Assembly: GCF_003049705.1 (NCBI RefSeq)
Contig: NZ_PIRF01000001.1
Coordinates: 310,001 to 374,000, forward strand
Direction: 5' to 3'
Source: Campylobacter concisus
GTDB taxonomy: Bacteria > Campylobacterota > Campylobacteria > Campylobacterales > Campylobacteraceae
Length of the DNA stretch: 64,000 nt
Part shown: in pieces, positions 17,532 through 28,420 of the stretch
Position numbering within the stretch: the stretch's first letter is position 1
Layout of the letters: each line of letters starts with the position of its first letter
The notes under the pieces: generated by a model
Told to the model about the DNA's origin: nothing
Database searches by the model: none
Seen by the model: the letters and a program-made list of their open reading frames with translations, nothing else
Program-made: the position numbers and the translations under genes

Positions 17532-18333
17532 AAATCATCTTGGATTTATCCTGCCGCTAATCGCGCTTTTGTTTTCCGTGCAGTTTAGTATAACTGCCGA
17601 TAAGGTTGTGAGAGATTATGAAAGGCTCATGGGAAATGACTACAACATCGTCATAGTTTCAAGTAAAGAGCTAAGTGAGCCCGTGCTAAAGGCGATCGTG
17701 AGTAATCTAGCTAGCCTCGAGTCACTAAGTCCGCAAAAAATAATCGACCGCCTTTCAAATGACATCTCTGCTAAAAATTTATCCATACTGCAAAATGCGC
17801 TACCTAAATTTTACTCACTAAAACTTAGCGAATTCCCGACACCGCAGTACATGGATGAGCTAAAGCAAAAGCTTTTAAAATTTGATGGGATCACAAAGGT
17901 TGAGACATTTTCAAAGACTCACGATAAGGTCTTTAAAATACTAAATTTAGCCAAAAGTATATCGTATGCTTTTATGGCGATACTTTGTGTTGTTGGGCTT
18001 ATGCTTATGCTTAAGCAGGCTAAAATTTGGCTATTTGAGCATAGGGAGCGCATTGAGATTATGACGCTTTTTGGAGCACCTTTTTGGCTAAAATCAGCCA
18101 TGCTTTACAAATCAGCCATGGTTGATAGCCTAGTTGCTACCGTTGCAGTTGGTGCATTTTTCTTTTTCTTGCCGGGCATTGAAATTTTTAGAGAAAATGC
18201 CGCAAGCATTGATGTGATATTGCCTAGTCTTGATCCTTCAAGGGATATTTTTATTTTATTTGGCGTGGCTATGTTTTTAAGTATTTTTGCTGTTAGTTTA
18301 GTGATGAGTAAGGCTAGAAAAAGCACGATATGA
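17518..18333 (+). CDS. ftsX: Cell-division membrane protein FtsX
   Basis: A 271-residue permease-like protein with a first membrane segment at about 7-24, a periplasmic domain to about 145, and three further segments (about 150-172, 200-225, 240-262), the FtsX topology. The periplasmic loop is the expected contact for the downstream EnvC-like protein. The ATG at 17518 follows GGAGG at 17508-17512. An in-frame ATG at 17506 is less likely because it overlaps that box. Confidence 0.9.
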   Translation: MRSLKNHLGFILPLIALLFSVQFSITADKVVRDYERLMGNDYNIVIVSSKELSEPVLKAIVSNLASLESLSPQKIIDRLSNDISAKNLSILQNALPKFYSLKLSEFPTPQYMDELKQKLLKFDGITKVETFSKTHDKVFKILNLAKSISYAFMAILCVVGLMLMLKQAKIWLFEHRERIEIMTLFGAPFWLKSAMLYKSAMVDSLVATVAVGAFFFFLPGIEIFRENAASIDVILPSLDPSRDIFILFGVAMFLSIFAVSLVMSKARKSTI

Positions 18334-19550
18334 GAAAAGTAATTTTTATATTTTTGCTAGCTTTTAGTCTAGCTTTTGCGTCAAATACCAAAGAGAAGAT
18401 CAAAGATTCCAAAAACTCGCTAAGATCGAGTCAGGCGATGAGCGAGCAGCTTAGTAAAAAGCTAGATGATTTGGCTGGTGATATCGTAAATGGCGAGAAA
18501 AAACTTCGCGGTATAAGTGGCGATATCACAAATTTAAAGGGTCAAATTTCAGTCCTTGAGACAAATGCTTCAAAAGCACTTATTGAGCTTGATGACCTAA
18601 CGAAACAAAACAAAGAGCTAGAACGCACACAAAAAGAGCTAGAGCAAAATATGATAAGGATCATCGCAGAAGATTTGTCGTTTGATCTTTTGATGTCTGC
18701 AACTGAGGGCAAGCAAAGCGAGGAGAGCATCATCTCATCTCAAATTTTAACCAAGCTAAATGCTATTACAAAAGAGGATTTTAAAAGACTTAGCCAGAAC
18801 TATGAAGATACGATTGAGAAGATAAAAAATAAATCAAACAAAATAAGCGAGATAAACTCAAGTATTAAAAACTATAGACGCAAACAAAGCGACCTGCAAA
18901 ATTTAGAAAGTACGCAGAAAAATACTATAAATGGGCTCAAGCGAGATAAGGAAATTTATAGCAAAAAGCTAGCCAAGCTTCAAGCCCAGCAAGATGAGCT
19001 AAGAAAGACGCTAGAACAGCTTGCTATCATGCAAAAACAAGAAGATGAAGCCGCACGTGCTGCTAGAGAAAAACAAGAAAAAGCAGCTGCAAGCAAAGGT
19101 AGTAAAAAAGGTGAGAAGAGCCAGCCAATGGGTGGAGGCTATCAAACAAGCTCAGTCAAAAAATATTCAGGTGCAAAGACAATCGCTCCTCTTGATAGCT
19201 ACACCGTAAAGCAAAAATTTGGAAATTACGTAGATCCGATATATAACATCAAAATTTTTAATGAGTCAGTCACGCTTCGCTCAACCACGTCAGATGCCAA
19301 GGTCAAAAGCGTGCTAAATGGCAAAGTGGTCTTTGCAAAAGCAACTCCGATGCTTGAAAATGTAGTCATCATTGAAAACGAAAATGGCATCCACACGATC
19401 TATGCTCACCTAAGTCAGATCGCACCGACGGTTAAGGTAGGCTCAGTTGTGCAAAAAGGCTACGTTATAGGCCGAGTTAGAAACGATCTAACCTTTGAAG
19501 TGACGCAAAGAAACTACCACATCGATCCACTTGAGATGATCTCAAAATAG
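18330..19550 (+). CDS. EnvC-like murein hydrolase activator, degenerate M23 domain
   Basis: A 406-residue secreted protein: signal peptide (about 1-18, cleavage after FAS), a long coiled coil (about 22-250), a K/A/S-rich linker, and a C-terminal LytM/M23 domain (about 300-406). The first zinc motif HxxxD is absent (the matching stretch reads FNESVTLRSTTSD), and the final HxH motif is replaced by LTFEV. Only YAHLS retains its histidine. Loss of zinc ligands is what distinguishes amidase activators (EnvC, NlpD) from true endopeptidases. With ftsEX just upstream and amiA 5.5 kb downstream in the same cluster, a role as FtsEX-controlled activator of AmiA is a good inference. It overlaps ftsX (ATGA). 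Confidence 0.85.
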   Translation: MRKVIFIFLLAFSLAFASNTKEKIKDSKNSLRSSQAMSEQLSKKLDDLAGDIVNGEKKLRGISGDITNLKGQISVLETNASKALIELDDLTKQNKELERTQKELEQNMIRIIAEDLSFDLLMSATEGKQSEESIISSQILTKLNAITKEDFKRLSQNYEDTIEKIKNKSNKISEINSSIKNYRRKQSDLQNLESTQKNTINGLKRDKEIYSKKLAKLQAQQDELRKTLEQLAIMQKQEDEAARAAREKQEKAAASKGSKKGEKSQPMGGGYQTSSVKKYSGAKTIAPLDSYTVKQKFGNYVDPIYNIKIFNESVTLRSTTSDAKVKSVLNGKVVFAKATPMLENVVIIENENGIHTIYAHLSQIAPTVKVGSVVQKGYVIGRVRNDLTFEVTQRNYHIDPLEMISK

Positions 19551-19593
19551 CCACTTTGCAAGTACTATTAACTAAATTTAAAGCCTTTTTGGC

Positions 19594-19599
19594 TAGAAT
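19594..19599 (+). promoter_or_regulatory. Probable -10 box for pyrH-rpoZ-spoT
   Basis: TTTTTGGCTAGAAT fits the Campylobacter extended -10 (TAGAAT at 19594-19599), 25 bp before the pyrH ATG and inside a 73-bp gap, the first real gap in this gene run. Confidence 0.5.
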
Positions 19600-19605
19600 G
19601 CGTGA

Positions 19606-20340
<735 letters not shown>

Positions 20341-20358
20341 ATTTTAAAAAGGATAAAT

Positions 20359-20574
20359 ATGAGAACAGAACAAATAACAGCAAGAGCGTTAAAACAGGTT
20401 GGTGATGATAGATATAAACTTTCACTTATCGTAGCAAAGCGTGCAGAAGCACTAGCAAATGGAGCAGTAGTGCTTGTAGAAGCCGATACTTCAAAGATGA
20501 AATTTGCTGACATTGCGCTACTTGAAGTAGCTGAGGGTAAAATAGGCTTAGAGGCAATAGTTGAAGGAAAATAG
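20359..20574 (+). CDS. rpoZ: RNA polymerase omega subunit
   Basis: A 71-residue protein matching epsilonproteobacterial omega: RTEQITARALKQVGDDRYKL, then VAKRAEALANGA. Omega helps assemble beta-prime and, in many bacteria, forms a ppGpp site. It overlaps spoT by 14 bp, so omega and the ppGpp enzyme are translated together, the common rpoZ-spoT pairing. AAAAGGATAAAT precedes the ATG. Confidence 0.95.
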   Translation: MRTEQITARALKQVGDDRYKLSLIVAKRAEALANGAVVLVEADTSKMKFADIALLEVAEGKIGLEAIVEGK

Positions 20575-22750
20575 TCTTTTTTTAGAGCAGCTAATAGAAC
20601 AAATTTTACCTTGTAAAAATGTTTCAGAAGCTATAACGTTGCTCTTTTCTCTTTGCGAACGAAGCGAGAAATTAGACAAAGCTATAGATAGCTGTGTCAC
20701 ATCTCATGCTGGTCAATATCGCAAAAGTGGCGAGCCATACGCAATCCATCCTATATTGGTAGCATCAATAGTAGCAAATATGGGTGGAGATGAGAGCATG
20801 GTCATAGCTGCACTACTTCACGATGTAGTTGAAGATACTGAAGTTACACTTAGCGAAGTTCAGGCTGAATTTGGCGATGAAGTGGCAAAGCTGGTTGAAG
20901 GGCTTACAAAGATAGTTGCTATAAGAGAAAACAAGCTTGCAAGCTCAAGTAGTAATGAAAAACTAGCAAGCTCGGCGCTAACTTTTAGAAAAATGCTTTT
21001 AATCTCCATTGAGGATGTTAGAGTTCTTGTGGTTAAGCTTTGTGACAGACTTCATAATATGCTAACCCTTGATGCATTAAAAGTAGAAAAACAAAAACGT
21101 ATTGCTGAAGAGACGCTTATGGTCTACGCTCCGATCGCTCATAGGCTTGGAATTTCATCGATTAAAAACATACTTGAAGATCTAAGTTTTAAATATGCTA
21201 TGCCAGAAGAATACGCCAAGATCGATAGCTTTTTAAATAAAAATAAACAGCAGCTTAGCCTTAAGCTAAATACCTTTTACGAGAAAGTAAATCAAATTTT
21301 GCTTGAAAATGGCTTTATTGAGGGTACTTTTGAGATACAAAAACGTATAAAGCATTACTATTCGATTTATTTAAAAATGCAAAGAAAAGGGATTTCGATT
21401 GAAGAGGTGCTTGATTTGCTTGCTATTAGAATTCTTGTGCAAAAGCCGCTTGATTGCTACCTTGCGCTTGGGAATTTGCATATAAATTTTAATCCTCTTA
21501 TTTCAAGATTTAAGGATTATATTGCACTTCCAAAGCAAAATGGTTATCAAACGATACATACAACTATTTTTGATAATAAGAGTATTTTTGAGGCACAAGT
21601 TCGTACTTACGATATGCACAAAACAGCTGAATACGGTGTCGCAGCTCACTGGAAATATAAAAACGGCGAGGGCAGTTTACTTAATCCAAAACTTGACTGG
21701 CTAAACGACATTGGTATGCAAAACAATGAAGCTGAAAGTAATGTCGAAGAGCTTTATGAATATGCAAAAGATAGTCTTTATATAGAAGATATTGCGGTCT
21801 ATTCGCCAAAAGGTGAGGTTTTTACGCTTCCACGCGGGGCTACTGCACTTGATTATGCTTATGAGATTCACACAGAGATCGGACTTTACGCAAAAGAAGC
21901 TTATATAAATCGCGTCAGGATGCCACTTTTAACAGAGCTAAAAAATGGCGATATTGTAAGGATCGTAACTGGCGAAGAGGCAAAATTTCGCTGTTCGTGG
22001 ATAAATAGCGTTCGAACTGGTAAAGCAAGGGCTACGATAAGGACATACTGCAAACAAAAGATAAAAGATATAAATTATAAAATTGCAGTTGATATTTTAA
22101 AGTCAGTTTTTGACGTTTCAAAAGATAGAATTTTAGACTGGATAGAGCATGAAAATTTAAGCAAAAAAGTTTTTCGTGCTGCAACTGAAAGCGATTTTTT
22201 GCAAGAGGTCGTAAATATGCTTAAAAAGTATATAAAAAAAGAGCGTCCTTTTATGATCTCTTTGGGCGATAAATATCAGGTTAAAAAGCAAAAATTTGAA
22301 AATATTGTAATCTATTCAAATCATAAAATTTCAAATGTCGAGTTTGACTATTGTTGTAACCCAAAAAGAGGCGATAGCATAGTTGGCTTTAAAAATGGGC
22401 ACAATGTGACTGTGCATCACAAGCTTTGTGAGCGTGCTGGAAAGCTTATGGATAAGGGCAATGAGATCATCTTTGTCAAATGGACTAGAAATGCCCCACA
22501 TAGATATAAAATTTTATTAAATCTTGAGAACCGAAAAGGCGCGTTGGCTGAATTTTTAACATATCTTGCTAGATTAGATGTAAATTTGGCTACAATCTCG
22601 CTAAATGAAGCAAATGACCTTAGCGGTGATACATTTGAGATAAGTGTTGAGATAGCTGAAAATATCGATGCAAACGAGCTAAGGGAGAAGATCAAAGATA
22701 GATATAAGATTATAGATTTCGTTTCGCAAAGCGATCCATACCATAACTAG
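20561..22750 (+). CDS. spoT: Bifunctional (p)ppGpp synthetase/hydrolase
   Basis: A 729-residue RelA/SpoT homolog. Domain order is HD hydrolase with HDVVEDTE (His87, Asp88), synthetase with [13 protein letters not shown] and [13 protein letters not shown] (about 265-330), TGS with [20 protein letters not shown] (about 412-430), and C-terminal ACT with [11 protein letters not shown] (about 651-661). Both catalytic halves look intact. It is the only such enzyme seen here and is the single Rel in C. jejuni. The start is TTG at 20561, within rpoZ; no later start leaves a better N terminus. Confidence 0.95.
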   Translation: MKENSLFLEQLIEQILPCKNVSEAITLLFSLCERSEKLDKAIDSCVTSHAGQYRKSGEPYAIHPILVASIVANMGGDESMVIAALLHDVVEDTEVTLSEVQAEFGDEVAKLVEGLTKIVAIRENKLASSSSNEKLASSALTFRKMLLISIEDVRVLVVKLCDRLHNMLTLDALKVEKQKRIAEETLMVYAPIAHRLGISSIKNILEDLSFKYAMPEEYAKIDSFLNKNKQQLSLKLNTFYEKVNQILLENGFIEGTFEIQKRIKHYYSIYLKMQRKGISIEEVLDLLAIRILVQKPLDCYLALGNLHINFNPLISRFKDYIALPKQNGYQTIHTTIFDNKSIFEAQVRTYDMHKTAEYGVAAHWKYKNGEGSLLNPKLDWLNDIGMQNNEAESNVEELYEYAKDSLYIEDIAVYSPKGEVFTLPRGATALDYAYEIHTEIGLYAKEAYINRVRMPLLTELKNGDIVRIVTGEEAKFRCSWINSVRTGKARATIRTYCKQKIKDINYKIAVDILKSVFDVSKDRILDWIEHENLSKKVFRAATESDFLQEVVNMLKKYIKKERPFMISLGDKYQVKKQKFENIVIYSNHKISNVEFDYCCNPKRGDSIVGFKNGHNVTVHHKLCERAGKLMDKGNEIIFVKWTRNAPHRYKILLNLENRKGALAEFLTYLARLDVNLATISLNEANDLSGDTFEISVEIAENIDANELREKIKDRYKIIDFVSQSDPYHN

Positions 22751-22760
22751 GAGAAAGATA

Positions 22761-23966
22761 ATGCAAGATATAGCTAAAATTTTACAAGAGATAAAACGCG
22801 GTGTTGCCGAGATTATTGACTTTGAAAGAGTTGAGAATTTAATAAAAAACTATTATGAAAAAGGTGAAAATTTCTATGTAAAGGCTGGCTTTGATCCAAC
22901 TGCTCCAGACCTTCACTTGGGACACACAGTCGTTTTAAGCAAGATGGCACTGCTTCAAAAACATGGCGCGATCGTGCAGTTTTTGATAGGCGACTTCACT
23001 GCTCAAATAGGCGATCCAACTGGTAAATCAGTCACTAGAAAAAAGCTAGATCAAGAGACGGTTTTAAAAAATGCTAAAACCTACGAAGAGCAAGTTTTTA
23101 AAATTTTAGATCCAAAAAAGACCGTGATAATGTTTAACTCAAAATGGTCAAATGAGCTTGGAGCTGCTGGAATGATAGAGCTAACTAGCACATTTTCAGT
23201 CGCTAGAATGCTAGAGCGCGATGATTTTGAAAAAAGGATAAAATCTGGCAGTCCAATTTCAATTTGTGAATTTATGTATCCGCTTCTTCAAGGTTATGAT
23301 AGTGTTGCGATGAAGTGCGACATCGAGATGGGCGGTACGGATCAGAAATTTAACCTTCTAATGGGTAGAACCTTACAGCGGACATATAATGTTGGCAAAG
23401 AGCAAGCTGTCATCATGATGCCTCTTCTTGAAGGGCTTGATGGTGTAAATAAGATGAGCAAAAGTCTTGGAAACTATATCGGTGTAACCGAAAATGCAAA
23501 TGATATGTTCGCAAAAACGCTTAGTATAAGCGATGAGCTAATGTGGCGTTGGTACGAGCTTTTAAGCACAAAAAGCCTTGGCGAGATAGAAAATTTGATG
23601 AACGACGTAAAAAACGGCAAGTATCATCCAAAAAAGGCAAAAGAGGACCTTGCTTACGAGATAACAGCAAGGTATCACGGCGAGGAGGCTGCAAAGGCTG
23701 CGATGGCTGAGTTTAATAGCGTGCACTCTCAAAATCAGCTCCCAACTGATATCAAAGAATTTAGCCTAAAAGCACCAGTTTGGATAGTGGAAGCTTTATC
23801 ACAGTGCGAACTAAGCGAGTCAAATTCTCAAGCAAGACGCGACATAAAGGCAAATGCGGTTAGCATTAATCAAGAAAAGATTAGCGATGAGCAGTTAAAA
23901 TTAGAAGCAGGTGAATATATCTTGCAAGTCGGAAAGCGTAAATTTGCAAAAGTAAAGGTTGAATAG
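22761..23966 (+). CDS. tyrS: Tyrosyl-tRNA synthetase
   Basis: A 401-residue class I synthetase. HIGH-type motif [11 protein letters not shown] (near 50-60), KMSKS as [11 protein letters not shown] (near 231), tyrosine pocket [13 protein letters not shown] (near 191), and a C-terminal S4 domain with VSINQEKI. This is the TyrZ-like type that uses PDLHLGH. AGGAGAAAGATA precedes the ATG. The stop is followed immediately by the next gene. Confidence 0.97.
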   Translation: MQDIAKILQEIKRGVAEIIDFERVENLIKNYYEKGENFYVKAGFDPTAPDLHLGHTVVLSKMALLQKHGAIVQFLIGDFTAQIGDPTGKSVTRKKLDQETVLKNAKTYEEQVFKILDPKKTVIMFNSKWSNELGAAGMIELTSTFSVARMLERDDFEKRIKSGSPISICEFMYPLLQGYDSVAMKCDIEMGGTDQKFNLLMGRTLQRTYNVGKEQAVIMMPLLEGLDGVNKMSKSLGNYIGVTENANDMFAKTLSISDELMWRWYELLSTKSLGEIENLMNDVKNGKYHPKKAKEDLAYEITARYHGEEAAKAAMAEFNSVHSQNQLPTDIKEFSLKAPVWIVEALSQCELSESNSQARRDIKANAVSINQEKISDEQLKLEAGEYILQVGKRKFAKVKVE

Positions 23967-25058
23967 ATGGAGTTAAAGCCATTAAAAATAGGAAAATATG
24001 AGATAAAGTATCCGATATTTCAAGGCGGTATGGGACTTGGTATCAGCTGGGACAAACTAGCTGGCAACGTCAGCCTTGAAGGCGGTCTTGGAATAATCAG
24101 CTCAGTTGGCACAGGATATTATGAAAATCGTAAATTTATAAACAAAGAGCTAAATGCAAAGCCATTTGGAAGTGAAAATTTCTACTCAACAAGAGGTCTT
24201 AGAGCAATTATTGAGAATGCACGAAAAATTTGTGGAGATTTGCCACTTGGCGTAAATATAATGTACGCTGCAAATGACTACGCAAGAGTGGTAAAAGACG
24301 CTTGTGAAGCCGGTATAAATATCATCGTATCAGGCGCTGGGCTACCTACGAATTTGCCAGAATTTACACAAAATTTTAAAGAAGTCGCGCTAGTTCCTAT
24401 TATCTCAAGTGCAAAAGCACTAAAGATCATCTGCAAACGTTGGCTACAAAGATATGACCGCTTACCAGATGCAGTTGTGCTTGAAGGACCACTAAGCGGT
24501 GGGCATCAGGGCTTTACTTACGAGCAGTGCCTTGATCCTGAGTTTTCGCTATTTAATCTAATCCCACAAGTAAAAGCCGAGATAAAAGAGTGGGGCGACT
24601 TTCCGCTCATCGCAGCCGGTGGAATTTGGGATAAAAATGATATCGAAAAAGCAATATCGCTAGGCGCAGACGGCGTTCAAATGGGTACACGCTTTATCGG
24701 AACTCATGAGTGTGACGCAGATATTGGCTTTAAAGAAGTGATACTAGCAGCCGAGGAAAAGGACATAGAGCTTATAAAAAGTCCAGTTGGCTATCCGGCT
24801 CGTGGGATTAGAACAAATTTGATAAATTTGGTAGAAAAAAGGATGGGACCAAAGATCCAGTGTATAAGCAACTGTGTGAGCCCTTGTCAAAGGGGCAAAG
24901 GGGCTAAAGAGGTTGGATATTGCATCGCTGATAGGCTGTTTGACTCATTTAGTGGCAAAAAAGAGACCGGGTTATTTTTCACGGGAGCAAACGGATATAA
25001 ACTAAAAGAGCTAATAAGCGTAAAAGAGCTAATGCACAAGCTGGTACATGGTGAATGA
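23967..25058 (+). CDS. Nitronate monooxygenase / 2-nitropropane dioxygenase family
   Basis: A 363-residue FMN-dependent TIM-barrel protein. FQGGMGLGISWDKLAG starts the flavin pocket, SGAGLPTNLPE follows near 120, GPLSGGHQG near 172, and PLIAAGGIW then GADGVQMGTRFIGT near 213-245 bind the FMN phosphate. C-terminal CISNCVSPCQRG supplies three cysteines in eight residues, which may bind metal; I do not know this as a family feature. The family oxidises alkyl nitronates, but the natural role in Campylobacter is unknown (Cj1270c equivalent). No gap to tyrS; ATGA overlap with amiA. Confidence 0.88.
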   Translation: MELKPLKIGKYEIKYPIFQGGMGLGISWDKLAGNVSLEGGLGIISSVGTGYYENRKFINKELNAKPFGSENFYSTRGLRAIIENARKICGDLPLGVNIMYAANDYARVVKDACEAGINIIVSGAGLPTNLPEFTQNFKEVALVPIISSAKALKIICKRWLQRYDRLPDAVVLEGPLSGGHQGFTYEQCLDPEFSLFNLIPQVKAEIKEWGDFPLIAAGGIWDKNDIEKAISLGADGVQMGTRFIGTHECDADIGFKEVILAAEEKDIELIKSPVGYPARGIRTNLINLVEKRMGPKIQCISNCVSPCQRGKGAKEVGYCIADRLFDSFSGKKETGLFFTGANGYKLKELISVKELMHKLVHGE

Positions 25059-26497
25059 AACGAGCGATAATCCTCTTTTTTATTGTTTGTAATTTCCTTT
25101 TTGCTGCGACAAATTCAGAGATATTTGCAAAATTTGATAAAAATTTTGCCAGCTCAAGCAGAAGTGCAAAGATCAAATTTCACAACGATATAAAAGACAT
25201 CTATGTCGACGCGATCATAAAAAATGACAAAAATATAAAAAAACAAGCACTCACAAGACTCATAACTAGCTCAAAATCGCTTGGTTTTGATTCAAGTGGG
25301 TATATAAAAGATCTAAATGCACTAAATGGCATAAAGAGCGCTAGCACGCCTAGCACCGCTACTTTGACGCTGCTTAGTGCAACCAAGGTAAATGACACTT
25401 TAGTGCTTAAGTTTAATACAAAAATCGATACCGCAAAACTAAAAACATCCTTTTTAAAGCAGCAAAATACATATAAAAATATTATGGATATTGATGGTAG
25501 ATTAAATGGTAATCCGCTAACTTATAAAAATTTCATATCTGATTACATTCATATCTCGCAGTATGATAAAAATACTGTTAGAGTTATTTTTTCTGATAAT
25601 ATCCAAAAGACTATAAAAGCAAATGCAACAAGTGATCTGCTTGTGATCAGCGCTCAAAATTTTATCTCAAATGAAAATGTAAAAGCACCACTTCATAAAA
25701 CTAAAAACAAAAATGAAGAAGTGCCACACAAAGAGCCTGAGCCAAATTTAAAGCCGCAGCCTGCACAAAGTGAGCCAGTAGCAGCACCTTTGCCACCAGT
25801 TGCGACTGGTAAATTTTCACGCAACAAAACGATCGTCATCGATCCAGGCCATGGTGGCACTGATCCAGGTGCAGTAAATGGTAAGCTTCAGGAAAAAACT
25901 GCGGTTTTAGGTGTAGCCAAAAAACTTGGCGACATACTAAAAGCGCGTGGCTACAAGGTCTTTTTTACCAGATCAACCGATGTCTTTATAAATTTAAGAA
26001 CAAGAACAAAATTTGCAAATGATAAGATGGCTGATCTTTTTGTTTCCATTCACGCAAATGCCGCTCCAAATGCCACAAAGGCAAAGAGCATGCACGGCAT
26101 TGAGACATTTTTCTTATCGCCTGCACGAAGTGAACGTAGTAAAAACGCAGCCGCGCTTGAGAACAAATCAGATATAGAAGAGATGAACTACTTTTCGCAG
26201 CAGACGTTTCTAAACGTGCTAAACCGCGAGAAGATCATCGCCTCAAACAAGCTTGGCATCGATATCCAAAAAGAAATTTTAGCAAGTGCCAGAAAAGTCT
26301 ATGCTGCAAGTGACGGCAGTGTGAGAGAGGCACCATTTTGGGTACTTGTAGGTGCTCTTATGCCAGCAGTTCTTGTTGAGATCGGCTATATCACGCATCC
26401 AGTCGAGGGTGAAAAGCTCTTTAATGATGCATATCAAAATGCCCTTGCAAACGGCATCGCAAATGGCATCGATGGATATTTTGCAAAAAATAGATGA
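25055..26497 (+). CDS. amiA: N-acetylmuramoyl-L-alanine amidase AmiA
   Basis: A 480-residue periplasmic enzyme that cleaves the amide between MurNAc and the stem peptide. Signal peptide about 1-18, an N-terminal region of about 200 residues probably including an AMIN-like localisation domain, a Pro/Glu-rich linker (about 225-255), and an Amidase_3 domain (about 265-480). Zinc and catalytic residues are visible in VIDPGHGGTDPGA, LQEKT, FVSIHANA and VLVEIGYITHP. This is the natural target of the FtsEX/EnvC-like proteins encoded upstream. It overlaps its neighbours on both sides by 4 bp. Confidence 0.95.
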   Translation: MKRAIILFFIVCNFLFAATNSEIFAKFDKNFASSSRSAKIKFHNDIKDIYVDAIIKNDKNIKKQALTRLITSSKSLGFDSSGYIKDLNALNGIKSASTPSTATLTLLSATKVNDTLVLKFNTKIDTAKLKTSFLKQQNTYKNIMDIDGRLNGNPLTYKNFISDYIHISQYDKNTVRVIFSDNIQKTIKANATSDLLVISAQNFISNENVKAPLHKTKNKNEEVPHKEPEPNLKPQPAQSEPVAAPLPPVATGKFSRNKTIVIDPGHGGTDPGAVNGKLQEKTAVLGVAKKLGDILKARGYKVFFTRSTDVFINLRTRTKFANDKMADLFVSIHANAAPNATKAKSMHGIETFFLSPARSERSKNAAALENKSDIEEMNYFSQQTFLNVLNREKIIASNKLGIDIQKEILASARKVYAASDGSVREAPFWVLVGALMPAVLVEIGYITHPVEGEKLFNDAYQNALANGIANGIDGYFAKNR

Positions 26498-28362
26498 AAA
26501 ATGCAAATTTAAGCTTTAAAGGGCAAATTCCATTTAACGAGGAGTTTGGTGACATCTACTTTAATACCGACAAACCTTGGCTTGAGAGTGAATTTGTCTT
26601 TGCAAGAGCGCTTGATGAAATTTGGCAGATCAAAGATAGCTTCATTATCGCTGAAACTGGCTTTGGTGCTGGATTAAATTTTTTCACAATTTGTAAGAAA
26701 TTTAAAAATAGCTCTAAAAAACTTCACTTTGTTAGTATCGAAAAAAGCCCTATTAAAAAAGAAGATCTTTTAAAAATTTATGAAAATTTAGGCATTTTTA
26801 AAGCTTATGTCAAAAAGCTGGTTTCGCTCTATCCGCCGCTAATCTCAGGCATACACCGTATAAATTTTGCCCCAAATATTACACTTGATCTTTGCTACGG
26901 CGAGGCTAAAGAAATTTTACCTGAGCTTGATTTTATTGCCGACATCTGGTTTCTAGACGGCTTTGCTCCAAGTAAAAATGGCTCGATCTGGAGCGAAGAA
27001 ATTTTTAGGCAGATCGCAAGACTAAGCAGGGTTGGCACGATTGCTAGAACCTACTCGTGTGCAAAAATAGTAAAAGACGGGCTAAAGGGTGCTGGCTTTT
27101 TGCTAAGCCTAAAAGAGGGATACGCTAGAAAACGCCAGATGAGTAGCGCCGTGCTAGAGAAAAAAGATAAAAATTTAAAAGATGCTTGGTTTGCGAGATG
27201 CGAGCCAGCCTCTAGCGTAAAAGGCAAAACAGCGCTCATCATAGGAGCAGGAGTGGCTGGACTTGCAACAGCTGGCGAGCTAGCCAAAAATGGCTTTAAA
27301 GTGGTGATCGCCGAGGCAAATGGTGAGGTCGCAACAAATGGCTCAGGCAATCACTGTGGTGCTTTGATGCCATTAGTTACGAAGCCTGGGGTAAATTTAG
27401 GCCGCATGCATTTAAACGCATTTTTGCAAGCAGTGAGATTTTACAAGGCAACTTTGCCAAAAAGCCTTATCAAATTTAACGGCTGCATCGACTACGCATT
27501 TGATGATGAGCTCGTTAAAAGGTACGCCTCATGGCAGGATCAAAATGCAGAGGATATTTTTAAATTCGATGAGAACTTAAAACCATATCCTGGCATATTT
27601 ATAAAAGATGGTGCATACGCTAGACCAAGAGAAATTTGTAAATTTTTATCAAGCAACTTTAAAATTTTATTTAACCATGAGTACGAGAGCAGAGAGTACC
27701 TTCAAAATGGCAAGATCAGCGTTAAATTTAAAAATGGTAAAAATTTAGAGACCGATATTTTAATCTTTTGCACTGGCAGTAAGAGCAGTGAAATTTTTAA
27801 GGACTACGACATGCAAATAAGCAGTGTCCGAGGTCAAGTCACGCACCTAAAACCAGTGCTAAAAAATGCCATGCCGCTAAGCGCAAAAGGCTACATTTGT
27901 CCAGCCGTCAAAGGTGTGCAAGTTATCGGCGCTACTTACGCTAGAAATGAAATTTGCGATATGCCTAAAGTTGAGGATAATGCTAAAAATTTAAGCGATG
28001 TAAGCGAGTTTTTTGACACCACAAAAGCCACCATTATCGGCTCACGTGTGGGATATAGAAGCTATAGTGGAGATAGGTTTCCGATAATTGGCGCCTTGTA
28101 TGATGAGGAATTTTATAAACAAAACTACAAAGGGCTATTTTGGAGCAAAAATAAAGATAACAATCCAAAAGCAAACTACGAAAAAAATGTCTTTGTAAAT
28201 TTTGCTCACGGCTCACGAGGTCTTGGCACAGCGATACTTGGAGCAAATTTGATAGCCGATCTTGTACTTGATCGTCCACTTTGTATAGAAAGATCACTAT
28301 TTCATGAGCTTCATCCAGCTAGGTTTTTGATAAGAAAACTGAAAAAGGGATTAAAATTTTAA
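26494..28362 (+). CDS. mnmC: Bifunctional tRNA mnm5s2U34 enzyme MnmC
   Basis: A 622-residue fusion acting at tRNA wobble uridine 34. The N-terminal methyltransferase domain (about 1-230) shows ETGFGAGLNFF and DIWFLDGFAPSKN. The C-terminal FAD oxidoreductase (about 245-600) begins ALIIGAGVAGLATAGEL and ends with VNFAHGSRGLGTA. The oxidase removes the carboxymethyl group and the methylase makes mnm5U. Both halves are complete, in the same order as in E. coli. It is the last gene of the run from rluA and is followed by a 13-bp hairpin. Confidence 0.95.
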   Translation: MKNANLSFKGQIPFNEEFGDIYFNTDKPWLESEFVFARALDEIWQIKDSFIIAETGFGAGLNFFTICKKFKNSSKKLHFVSIEKSPIKKEDLLKIYENLGIFKAYVKKLVSLYPPLISGIHRINFAPNITLDLCYGEAKEILPELDFIADIWFLDGFAPSKNGSIWSEEIFRQIARLSRVGTIARTYSCAKIVKDGLKGAGFLLSLKEGYARKRQMSSAVLEKKDKNLKDAWFARCEPASSVKGKTALIIGAGVAGLATAGELAKNGFKVVIAEANGEVATNGSGNHCGALMPLVTKPGVNLGRMHLNAFLQAVRFYKATLPKSLIKFNGCIDYAFDDELVKRYASWQDQNAEDIFKFDENLKPYPGIFIKDGAYARPREICKFLSSNFKILFNHEYESREYLQNGKISVKFKNGKNLETDILIFCTGSKSSEIFKDYDMQISSVRGQVTHLKPVLKNAMPLSAKGYICPAVKGVQVIGATYARNEICDMPKVEDNAKNLSDVSEFFDTTKATIIGSRVGYRSYSGDRFPIIGALYDEEFYKQNYKGLFWSKNKDNNPKANYEKNVFVNFAHGSRGLGTAILGANLIADLVLDRPLCIERSLFHELHPARFLIRKLKKGLKF

Positions 28363-28374
28363 GAGAGAATTAGC

Positions 28375-28407
28375 AGAAATTCCTAGTACAAGATACTAGG
28401 AATTTCT
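28375..28407. terminator. 13-bp hairpin between convergent mnmC and putP
   Basis: AGAAATTCCTAGT (28375-28387) and ACTAGGAATTTCT (28395-28407) pair perfectly around a 7-nt loop. It lies between two convergent genes and can serve both. There is no long T-run, so the strength is uncertain. Confidence 0.7.
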
Positions 28408-28420
28408 TGTAAGTTTAGGC

